Source: Gemmatimonadaceae bacterium (GTDB lineage Bacteria > Gemmatimonadota > Gemmatimonadetes > Gemmatimonadales > Gemmatimonadaceae). Taken from it: a DNA stretch of 8,540 nucleotides. The DNA lies in the NCBI GenBank assembly GCA_013816695.1, contig JACDDZ010000061.1:1-8540 (forward strand). The letters are read 5' to 3'. Positions 1 through 4,805 of the stretch are shown here, in pieces. A program made the position numbers and the translations under genes. Under the pieces are notes generated by a model. That model saw nothing but the letters and a program-made list of their open reading frames with translations. It was not told where the DNA came from and did no database searches. The first letter of the stretch is position 1. Each line of letters opens with the position of its first letter.

Positions 1-65
1 CTGTCGGATCGAAAGACAAATGCGCCCTTCATTGTTCCAACCATTACCATCACGTCCTTTTTCAT
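1..65 (-). CDS. Start of a BNR/sialidase-like repeat protein (partial)
   Basis: Only the first 21 codons are inside the window; the gene runs off the left edge. Read from the ATG at 65 on the minus strand, it gives a short polar start and then VMVMVGTMKGAFVFRSD. A strand of the form 'hydrophobic-VGT-x-KG-hydrophobic-SD' is how many exo-alpha-sialidase-like/BNR or YVTN-type beta-propeller proteins begin (typically VLVGTRKGAFLLxSD). This family knowledge is from memory. Such proteins are often found beside DoxX, VOC and YciI-like genes, which fits the neighbours. No clear Shine-Dalgarno sequence is visible upstream, so the start is less certain than the frame. Function in the cell is unknown. 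Confidence 0.45.
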   Translation of the reverse strand, partial: MKKDVMVMVGTMKGAFVFRSD

Positions 66-212
66 GTGCTGTCTGGTTGAGGTTGCCTGAAAAATGGCTG
101 CCGGGGCCTCTCCGTGTAACCTCAGGCGCCAATGTGCTTAAGGGGCGCTGCCCTGGAACGCTGGTTGATGCTTAGATTTCAAACAGGCGCGCCGATCTTT
201 CTCCGATGGAGC
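66..212. promoter_or_regulatory. Divergent intergenic region before the DoxX operon
   Basis: This stretch separates the minus-strand partial gene from the DoxX gene and must hold promoters for both if the starts are right. I do not recognise a convincing -35/-10 pair. The DoxX frame stays open back to an ATG at 132, so part of it could be coding, but the predicted extra residues have no family-like character. Confidence 0.3.
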
Positions 213-626
213 ATGATGATTTTCGAACCAGCCCCTGCCCCGTGGCCCGGCCGCATGCTAAGCCTGATACGCATTGTGGCGGGCACGATATTTATCACTG
301 TCGGAACCATGAAGCTGTTCGGTTACCCGCCTGCTCCGGTCCCCATGCCACCCCTCAGGCTGATGTCCGAGATCGGCATCTCGGGGATCCTGGAAGTATT
401 CGGAGGCTCGCTCATAGTCCTGGGTCTGCTCACTCGCCCGGTGGCTTTCATTCTCGCAGGCGAAATGGCTTATGCCTATTTCAAGTATCACGCGCCCAAT
501 GGTTTCTTTCCTACCCTCAACAACGGGCAGCCTGCAATTCTCTACTGCTTCCTGTTCCTGTACCTCATGCTCGCCGGACCTGGACCATGGAGCCTGGACT
601 CAGTCATTGCGCGAAAGCGCGTGTAA
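213..626 (+). CDS. DoxX family membrane protein
   Basis: About 137 residues, the usual size of DoxX-family inner-membrane proteins, with four predicted membrane segments: roughly residues 14-36 (ends VGTMKLFGYP), 54-74 (GISGILEVFGGSLIVLGLLT), 75-92 (RPVAFILAGEMAYAYF) and 106-123 (AILYCFLFLYLMLAGPGPWS). The segments KLFG, EVFGG, LLTRPVAF, GEMAYAYF and GPWSLD are typical of the family. Members have been linked to thiol/oxidative stress and quinone-related redox work in some bacteria; the role here is unknown. The frame opens at 132, with ATGs at 132, 168, 213, 216 and 255. I chose 213 because a GGAG lies just upstream (208-211) and the extra residues before it look unlike the family. The spacing to 213 is very short, so 216 is equally possible. 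It is followed after 18 bases by a small ORF and then the VOC gene, probably one operon. Confidence 0.85.
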   Translation: MMIFEPAPAPWPGRMLSLIRIVAGTIFITVGTMKLFGYPPAPVPMPPLRLMSEIGISGILEVFGGSLIVLGLLTRPVAFILAGEMAYAYFKYHAPNGFFPTLNNGQPAILYCFLFLYLMLAGPGPWSLDSVIARKRV

Positions 627-644
627 TCCCCAAGGAGCTTAACG

Positions 645-716
645 ATGCGTTTCATGATAGTAAAAGCCAGGATGAAAAAGTGCCCAAACCAAATGCCCGA
701 CACGGAGGCCAATTGA
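645..716 (+). pseudogene. 23-codon ORF, probable remnant of a YciI/DGPF-domain gene
   Basis: A short ORF with a good ribosome binding site (AAGGAG at 632-637, seven bases before the ATG). It encodes 23 residues starting MRFMIVKA and continuing MKKCPNQMPDTEA. The first eight match the usual start of YciI/YCII (DGPF-domain) proteins (MRFMxxVKA). The second part resembles the stretch near their C-terminus (typically a KRCPNPMP-like segment before a final EIEIRP strand). Full members are about 110-140 residues, so the core, including the DGPF motif, is missing. The simplest reading is an in-frame internal deletion plus loss of the tail. The TGA at 714-716 overlaps the ATG of the VOC gene (TGATG), so it may now act as a translated leader that couples translation. 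The match is from memory of the family. A plain leader peptide is the alternative. Confidence 0.55.
704..708 (+). promoter_or_regulatory. Ribosome binding site fixing the VOC gene start
   Basis: GGAGG lies seven bases before the ATG at 716. It sets the start of the VOC protein there, although the frame is open far upstream (to 206). The site lies inside the preceding 23-codon ORF. Confidence 0.8.
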
Positions 717-1126
717 TGCAGGTAAATGCGTACATCAATTTCAATGGCAACTGTCGTGAAGCGCTGGAATTTTACGAGCGGTGCTTTGGGGCGAAGATCA
801 TCATGCTCCAGACCCACGCAGGCTCGCCGATGGACGCGAAAACTCCCGCTGCGTGGAAGGAGAAGATCCTGCATGCCCGTCTGCAGGTTGGGGAATCTGT
901 AATAATGGCTTCGGATAGTCCCCCGGAGTACTTCAAGGCACAGGAAGGCTTTTACTTGTCACTTCAGCTCGACGACACTGAAAAGGCAGAGCGCATTTTT
1001 GGAGAACTGGCAAAGGACGGCGCGATTCACATGCCGCTGGAGGAAACGTTCTGGGCAAAACGGTTCGGGATGCTGCGCGACCGCTTCGGTATTCCCTGGA
1101 TGGTGAACTGCGACCTGAAGGAATAA
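716..1126 (+). CDS. VOC family protein, PhnB-like glyoxalase fold
   Basis: A 136-residue protein beginning MQVNAYINFNGNCREALEF. The pattern Y-I-x-F-x-G-x-C-x-E-A-[LM]-x-F-Y, followed by FGAKI, is typical of PhnB-like members of the vicinal oxygen chelate superfamily (glyoxalase/bleomycin-resistance fold). Later family features are LQVGESVIMASD, the FYLSLQLDDTEKAERIFGEL segment (residues about 82-101) and the closing RFGMLRDRFGIPWMVN (about 116-131). Size is normal for the family. Substrate and reaction cannot be read from the sequence; PhnB itself has no settled catalytic role. The start is fixed by GGAGG at 704-708 and by overlap with the stop of the upstream small ORF. It is last in a DoxX-leader-VOC operon and converges on the carbonic anhydrase gene, with four bases between the stop codons. 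Confidence 0.88.
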   Translation: MQVNAYINFNGNCREALEFYERCFGAKIIMLQTHAGSPMDAKTPAAWKEKILHARLQVGESVIMASDSPPEYFKAQEGFYLSLQLDDTEKAERIFGELAKDGAIHMPLEETFWAKRFGMLRDRFGIPWMVNCDLKE

Positions 1127-1130
1127 GCCG

Positions 1131-1772
1131 CTAAACTCCCTCGAAGAACTCTACGACTCCCGTCTCGAGGGAGTATTCGGCCCCTACAATCAAGAGACCG
1201 TTGTTCTGAACCAGCTGTTCCAGAACCTGGGACCCGTGCCGCAAGTGATCAACCGACGCACCAATGTTCGCCCGCACCGCCTGGTGAACCACCTCGTCCG
1301 AATCCACATCCCGACTCAGGTCAACGAGATGCCTGATTGACGGTTTTACCCTGTCCACGATGGCTCTCAGGTTGGGAGACTGCTTTTCGTCCGGCCGTCG
1401 CATTTCCTCGAGAGTTGCGAGGATGGCACCGCACTGAGAATGTCCCACCACGACAACCAGCGGCGTATGATACCGCTCGGCCGCGAACTCAACGCTTCCC
1501 ACCTGTGACGGCGCTACGATGTTGCCCGCGACGCGAATCACGAACAGGTCGCCGAGACCCTGGTCGAAGATTATCTCTGCGGGGACGCGTGAGTCCGAAC
1601 ATCCGAGGATGATGGCAAACGGCTCCTGCCGGGCCGCCACCTCAGCCCGCCGCGTATGGGTGAGGAATAATTCCGAATCACGCGCACTGGACGCGAAGCG
1701 CACGTTTCCGTCGCGGAGTCGCTGCAGTGCTTCACGTGACGGCATTGATGTCATCGAGGATTTCTTATCCAT
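1131..1772 (-). CDS. Beta-class carbonic anhydrase
   Basis: Catalyses reversible hydration of CO2 to bicarbonate, in the cytoplasm (no signal peptide is seen). From the ATG at 1772 the protein has 213 residues. The beta-class zinc site is clear: CSDSRVP (Cys58, Asp60, Arg62) and GHSQCGA (His111, Cys114), with the usual FVIRVAGNIV segment (about 77-86) and SVEFAAERYHTPLVVVVGHSQ between them. The N-terminal LQRLRDGNVRFASS is also typical. The frame is open to a GTG at 1799 (nine more residues). Neither start has a good Shine-Dalgarno sequence, and I prefer the ATG because the added residues do not look family-like. The gene is divergent from the sigma factor gene and convergent with the VOC gene. 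Whether it belongs to a sigma regulon cannot be told. Confidence 0.93.
   Translation of the reverse strand: MDKKSSMTSMPSREALQRLRDGNVRFASSARDSELFLTHTRRAEVAARQEPFAIILGCSDSRVPAEIIFDQGLGDLFVIRVAGNIVAPSQVGSVEFAAERYHTPLVVVVGHSQCGAILATLEEMRRPDEKQSPNLRAIVDRVKPSIRHLVDLSRDVDSDEVVHQAVRANIGASVDHLRHGSQVLEQLVQNNGLLIVGAEYSLETGVVEFFEGV
1135..1174. repeat. Inverted repeat at the convergent VOC/carbonic anhydrase ends
   Basis: ACTCCCTCGA at 1135-1144 is exactly complementary to TCGAGGGAGT at 1165-1174, with 20 bases between. It lies in the last codons of the carbonic anhydrase gene, just past the VOC stop at 1126. There is no T-run on either side, so it is not a standard intrinsic terminator. It could slow read-through between the convergent genes, or be chance within coding sequence. 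Confidence 0.35.
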
Positions 1773-1918
1773 GAGGGAACTAATTCGGCCCCCTGCCACT
1801 TCATAATGAGTATCGACTGGCCCGAATCTGAATATTCCGAATTGCTCATTCTCTTGTACCCAACGATAGTGTTAACACAACACCTTCTCCAGAGCCTGAA
1901 CTGATAGACGCCGATTTC
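1773..1918. promoter_or_regulatory. Divergent intergenic region, carbonic anhydrase / sigma factor
   Basis: About 145 bases between divergent genes, expected to contain both promoters. The sigma factor frame is open from 1832, so part may be translated. The one clear symmetric site is the palindrome GTGTTAACAC at 1869-1878. On the minus strand GGAAT (1838-1834) followed 19 bases later by GAT resembles a SigR-type promoter (GGAAT-N18/19-GTT) only imperfectly. Confidence 0.35.
1869..1878. promoter_or_regulatory. Perfect 10-bp palindrome, possible operator
   Basis: GTGTTAACAC is a perfect palindrome about 40 bases before the annotated sigma factor start. It is short enough to be chance, but its position in a divergent promoter region makes it a reasonable candidate protein-binding site. 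No regulator is identified. Confidence 0.25.
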
Positions 1919-2470
1919 GTGGCTGTCGCGTTACCGCATCTTACGTCGGTCGCGCGGGTAGCATTTGCTCTTAGCGGAGATCAGTCCGACGCCGATGACC
2001 TTGTACAGGAAACATATCTCCGTGCGCTCAAGCACTGGCGAACCTTCGAGCAGGGCACGGATTGCAAACGCTGGCTTTCCACCATTTGCCGGCACGCGTT
2101 TTACGAAGCCCGCGGGCGCCAACGGCGGATGGAGCCTACCGAAAGCGATGAGCTCGAATCGCTTGCGTCTGCCCAGATTCATGAAAATGCTCTCACCGCT
2201 GGCGTCGCGGGCATGTTCGACCAAATCGATCTTGGTCCGGCAATTATGTCCGCCATCGCCGAGCTGAATCCACTTTTCCGCGACGTCTTGATACTTTCCG
2301 ACATGGAGGGGTTCACGTATGAAGAAATCGCCGGCATGCTGGAAATTCCGGTAGGTACCGTGCGCTCACGACTGTACCGCGGCCGCAGAAAGCTTCAGGA
2401 ATCCTTACTCGCTTACGCAGTCGACGCAGGTCTTGCCGATCGCATGACTTCGTCCCCAACGCCTAAATAG
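1919..2470 (+). CDS. ECF sigma factor, SigR-like
   Basis: RNA polymerase sigma-70 family, extracytoplasmic-function type, 183 residues from the GTG. Region 2 spans about residues 8-72 with DADDLVQETYLRA (about 25-37) and the RTFEQGTDCKRWL stretch that precedes the -10-binding helix. Region 4 spans about 113-164 with DMEGFTYEEIAGMLEIPVGT and SRLYRGRRKLQESL, the -35-binding helix-turn-helix. The tail LLAYAVDAGL after region 4 and the overall pattern resemble SigR of Streptomyces, the sigma factor of disulfide stress (comparison from memory). The start is doubtful: GTG at 1919 has no Shine-Dalgarno sequence, and the family-like residues DADF lie just upstream in the same open frame, where no ATG, GTG or TTG is available. 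The stop TAG overlaps the GTG of the anti-sigma gene (TAGTG), so the two are translationally coupled. Confidence 0.93.
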   Translation: MAVALPHLTSVARVAFALSGDQSDADDLVQETYLRALKHWRTFEQGTDCKRWLSTICRHAFYEARGRQRRMEPTESDELESLASAQIHENALTAGVAGMFDQIDLGPAIMSAIAELNPLFRDVLILSDMEGFTYEEIAGMLEIPVGTVRSRLYRGRRKLQESLLAYAVDAGLADRMTSSPTPK

Positions 2471-2733
2471 TGAAAATGCAGAACCGCGCTGAATGTGAAG
2501 CAGTAGTTCGACGACTGTGGCCCTTTCTCGATGGTGCACTTCCGGAAAGCGAAAAGGCGCGGATTATCGCGCACCTGGAGGAATGCAGTGATTGCAGCTC
2601 GCATTTCGCTTTCGCGCAGGCATTTTTGGAAGCTGTCCGCGAGGCAAAGCCCCCTGTAGATGAGTACGCGGCTCTCCGTTTGAGAGTAATCGGTGCATTG
2701 TCGGCCGCCAGTTTGTCCGGGCCGACGCCATGA
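2470..2733 (+). CDS. Zinc-binding anti-sigma factor, RsrA-like
   Basis: An 87-residue soluble protein with no membrane segment, expected to bind and hold the upstream sigma factor in the cytoplasm. It has the zinc-binding anti-sigma motif H-x3-C-x2-C as HLEECSDC (His35, Cys39, Cys42), and a further Cys9 ahead of the helix that contains LWPFLDGAL (16-24). The spacing Cys9/His35/Cys39/Cys42 equals that of the zinc ligands of Streptomyces RsrA (Cys11/His37/Cys41/Cys44, from memory). There, oxidation to a disulfide expels zinc and frees SigR. By inference this is a redox switch. The start is the GTG at 2470 overlapping the sigma stop; an ATG at 2476 would lose two residues. Its TGA overlaps the ATG of the next gene (ATGA). 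A length of 87 is somewhat shorter than RsrA. Confidence 0.85.
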   Translation: MKMQNRAECEAVVRRLWPFLDGALPESEKARIIAHLEECSDCSSHFAFAQAFLEAVREAKPPVDEYAALRLRVIGALSAASLSGPTP

Positions 2734-3977
2734 CGGCGGCGCTCTTCCTTCTCGCATTTGCAGGCGGCGTTCTCACCATTGCAAGTCCATGCATTCTACC
2801 GGTCATCCCGCTGATTTTTTCGCGAGCCGGCCGGCCCGTTGTGAGGGAGGCGGTTCCGCTGCTTCTGGGAATTGCTATCGCCTTCACCTTCGCGGCCATC
2901 ATCGGCACGGCCGCTGCTCACTGGGTGCTTGTTGCCAGTGAGCTTGGACGCATCCTCGCGCTGATGTTCATGGGTATCGTGGGATTGAGCCTATTGTCGT
3001 CACGGGTTGCTGAGGTAGTTACACGACCCTTTACGAGAGCCGGAGCGGCCCTGCTTGCGCAAAACACCGGCGAAGCGACGCCGGCGAGAAATCTCGTCAT
3101 TGGATTGGCCGTGGGTCTTCTGTGGGCACCGTGTGCCGGACCGATTCTCGGTCTTCTCATCGCCGGCGCCGCGAAAACCGGCGGTGTTCACTCCGCTGGG
3201 CTGTATTTCACCTTTGCACTGGGAGCTGCTATGTCACTCGGACTTTTACTCAACGTTGGAGGGAGAGTTATGAAAGCTATCCGGAATGCTGGTGCTGCCG
3301 AACGAATGATTCGGCGTGGACTGGGTATTGCGACAATTGCGACAGTCGTTGCACTTGCGTTTGGGTGGGACAGCGCACTCTTCGCCAAGGCGACAATCGT
3401 GAATACTGCCAGTGCGGAAAGTCGGCTGGTCGATCGGCTGGCACCTGGCTCGGCATCGACTCCGGAGGGCAGCATGTCGCTTGAAGAATTCGCGGCTATC
3501 GACAATGCTGTCAATCTGAACACTGGTGAAGGAACGCTCCAAAACTTCGACGGTGCTACCGAGTGGATTAACTCTGCGCCTCTCACTCCTGCCGCGCTGA
3601 AGGGCAAAGTGGTTCTCGTCGAGTTCTGGACGTTTGCGTGCTATAACTGCCTCAACGCCTTACCGCACGTGAAGGCGCTGGAGGCCAAGTATCGTGACAA
3701 GGGTCTGGTGGTCATCGGAGTCCATACCCCCGAGGTTCCCCACGAACGCGTAGTTGCGAACGTGAGGGAACAGGTGAAGCGTCTGGGGATCACTTACCCG
3801 GTAGTAATTGACAACGACTACAAGATCTGGAAAGCGTACCACAATCAATATTGGCCCGCAGCGTATTATGCCGACGCGAATGGAAAGATTCGCTTTCACC
3901 ATTTCGGAGAAGGCCGCTACGAGGAACAGGATAAGGTGGTTGCAAAACTTCTGGCCGAGGCGACCATGGTGCGCTGA
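2730..3977 (+). CDS. CcdA (DsbD-like) membrane domain fused to a periplasmic thioredoxin-like domain
   Basis: A 415-residue two-domain electron carrier. Residues 1-215 form the CcdA/DsbD transmembrane domain, with several hydrophobic segments and the two redox cysteines in TIASPCILPVIPL (Cys21) and LLWAPCAGPILG (Cys135). A linker leads to a redoxin/TlpA-type domain (about 270-408) with the active site WTFACYNC (Cys304, Cys307) and a cis-proline candidate in YWPAAYY (Pro376). These are the only four cysteines, exactly the set needed to pass electrons from cytoplasmic thioredoxin across the membrane to a periplasmic thioredoxin fold. The architecture is that of DipZ, whose mycobacterial form also carries a C-terminal carbohydrate-binding-like domain; that domain is absent here. 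It overlaps the anti-sigma stop by ATGA and is third in the operon. The direct partner is unknown; the convergent MsrB is a candidate client. Confidence 0.88.
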   Translation: MTAALFLLAFAGGVLTIASPCILPVIPLIFSRAGRPVVREAVPLLLGIAIAFTFAAIIGTAAAHWVLVASELGRILALMFMGIVGLSLLSSRVAEVVTRPFTRAGAALLAQNTGEATPARNLVIGLAVGLLWAPCAGPILGLLIAGAAKTGGVHSAGLYFTFALGAAMSLGLLLNVGGRVMKAIRNAGAAERMIRRGLGIATIATVVALAFGWDSALFAKATIVNTASAESRLVDRLAPGSASTPEGSMSLEEFAAIDNAVNLNTGEGTLQNFDGATEWINSAPLTPAALKGKVVLVEFWTFACYNCLNALPHVKALEAKYRDKGLVVIGVHTPEVPHERVVANVREQVKRLGITYPVVIDNDYKIWKAYHNQYWPAAYYADANGKIRFHHFGEGRYEEQDKVVAKLLAEATMVR

Positions 3978-3980
3978 AGG

Positions 3981-4616
3981 CTAGTTCACCTTCTTCTCAC
4001 CACCGCTTCCGAATAGTGCGAGATACTGCCCGTAACCTTCCGCCTCGAGCCGGTTCACGGGGACGAAGCGCATCGCCGCGGAATTCATGCAGTACCGAAG
4101 TCCCGTCGGAGCAGGTCCATCCTTGAATACGTGACCGAGGTGCGAATCTGCCAGCGTCGACCGGATTTCGTTTCGCTCGAATAATAGTTTACGGTCTGAT
4201 TTAGTTCGAACATTTTCGGGCTCAAGCGGACGGGTAAAGCTGGGCCATCCAGTTCTCGACTCGAACTTGTCCTTTGAGCTGAAAAGCGGCTCACCCGAGA
4301 CGACGTCAACGTAAATACCGTCTTCGTGGTTGTCCCAGTACTCATTCTGGAATGGCCGTTCGGTTCCTTCGTGCTGAGTCACTTCGTACTGAATGTCCGT
4401 GAGCTTTTTTTTCAGCTCGTCATCACTTGGTTTCACGAATATCCTCGCTGGCGATTGTGTGCTCTTGCTTGCAGACTGCTGGATCGAAGTCTGGGCCGCA
4501 GACGCGGGAAGTTCCTGAGTCTCCGCGGCGCGCGAACGATTTATGACAGCGGCGCCCAGACTTGTCACGCCGACCGCAATTGCAATTGAAGTAAGTCCCC
4601 TGAATTTATTTGGCAT
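3981..4616 (-). CDS. msrB: Exported peptide-methionine (R)-S-oxide reductase, single-cysteine MsrB
   Basis: Reduces the R form of methionine sulfoxide in proteins. The protein has 211 residues: a basic N-terminus (MPNKFRG), a hydrophobic stretch about 8-26 and a likely signal peptide or anchor ending near SRA-AET (about 30), a linker, then the MsrB domain (about 65-200). Family landmarks are [67 protein letters not shown] and the catalytic [13 protein letters not shown] (Cys176). The two CxxC zinc pairs of many MsrB proteins are absent (DVVSGEPLF and ADSHLGHVF occur instead), as in zinc-free MsrAB types. The usual resolving cysteine before GWPSF is Thr122, leaving Cys176 as the only cysteine, so recycling needs an external reductant. 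GAGG five bases before the ATG supports the start. It converges on the CcdA-thioredoxin gene three bases from its stop. Confidence 0.93.
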   Translation of the reverse strand: MPNKFRGLTSIAIAVGVTSLGAAVINRSRAAETQELPASAAQTSIQQSASKSTQSPARIFVKPSDDELKKKLTDIQYEVTQHEGTERPFQNEYWDNHEDGIYVDVVSGEPLFSSKDKFESRTGWPSFTRPLEPENVRTKSDRKLLFERNEIRSTLADSHLGHVFKDGPAPTGLRYCMNSAAMRFVPVNRLEAEGYGQYLALFGSGGEKKVN

Positions 4617-4703
4617 ATCGACCTCGGCTATGTGAAGCGGTCTGTCAGGCCCACTTGCCGGTCCCGCTTTCCCGCTGCCTTCTATTTACGGAAGTGCCGA
4701 GGA

Positions 4704-4748
4704 GCCCGGATAGTTCCCCGAAATGCTGAGCCAGATGGATATCCGGGC
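4704..4748. repeat. 9-bp inverted repeat with 27-base spacer
   Basis: GCCCGGATA at 4704-4712 is exactly complementary to TATCCGGGC at 4740-4748. The right arm overlaps an 8-bp palindrome GGATATCC (4737-4744). It lies only three bases from the strong hairpin at 4752-4790, so the two would form a tandem structured element in a minus-strand transcript. Confidence 0.4.
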
Positions 4749-4751
4749 GAG

Positions 4752-4790
4752 CAAACGGCCTGATCGCACAAACATGCGACAGGCCGTTTG
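4752..4790 (-). terminator. Strong hairpin after the di-haem cytochrome gene
   Basis: CAAACGGCCT (4752-4761) pairs perfectly with AGGCCGTTTG (4781-4790). An inner stem TCGCA/TGCGA (4764-4768 with 4775-4779) closes a six-base loop, giving about 15 pairs with a small bulge. It sits 16 bases past the cytochrome stop on the minus strand. No T-run follows, so it is either a non-standard terminator or a structure that protects the mRNA 3' end. Confidence 0.6.
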
Positions 4791-4805
4791 AGTGCCCTGC
4801 CGGAT

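Larger units (their letters stand above)
4617..4805. other. Intergenic spacer between cytochrome and MsrB genes
   Basis: Both flanking genes read on the minus strand, so this stretch should hold the end of the cytochrome transcript and possibly a promoter for msrB. It contains two consecutive inverted repeats (4752-4790 and 4704-4748). No promoter is recognised with confidence, and I see no gene. Confidence 0.5.

Noticed and set aside
206..715. Upstream extension of the VOC reading frame by 170 codons
   Set aside because: It overlaps the DoxX gene in another frame, has no family features, and the VOC start is fixed by GGAGG and by homology at 716.
1773..1799. GTG at 1799 as the carbonic anhydrase start
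   Set aside because: It lacks a Shine-Dalgarno sequence and adds nine residues without family character. It is not excluded, only less likely than the ATG at 1772.
1812..1838. SigR-type promoter reading toward carbonic anhydrase (GGAAT-N19-GAT, minus strand)
   Set aside because: The -10 part is GAT rather than GTT, and no matching copy was found upstream of the sigma operon or msrB, so a sigma regulon cannot be supported from this window.
3976..3993. GAAGG/CCTTC inverted repeat at the convergent stops
   Set aside because: Only five base pairs with an eight-base loop and no T-run; too weak to call a terminator.
4621..4720. ECF-type promoter for msrB (GGAAC on the minus strand at 4717-4713)
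   Set aside because: No GTT or CGTC-like -10 element lies at the usual distance, and the site falls inside the spacer of an inverted repeat.
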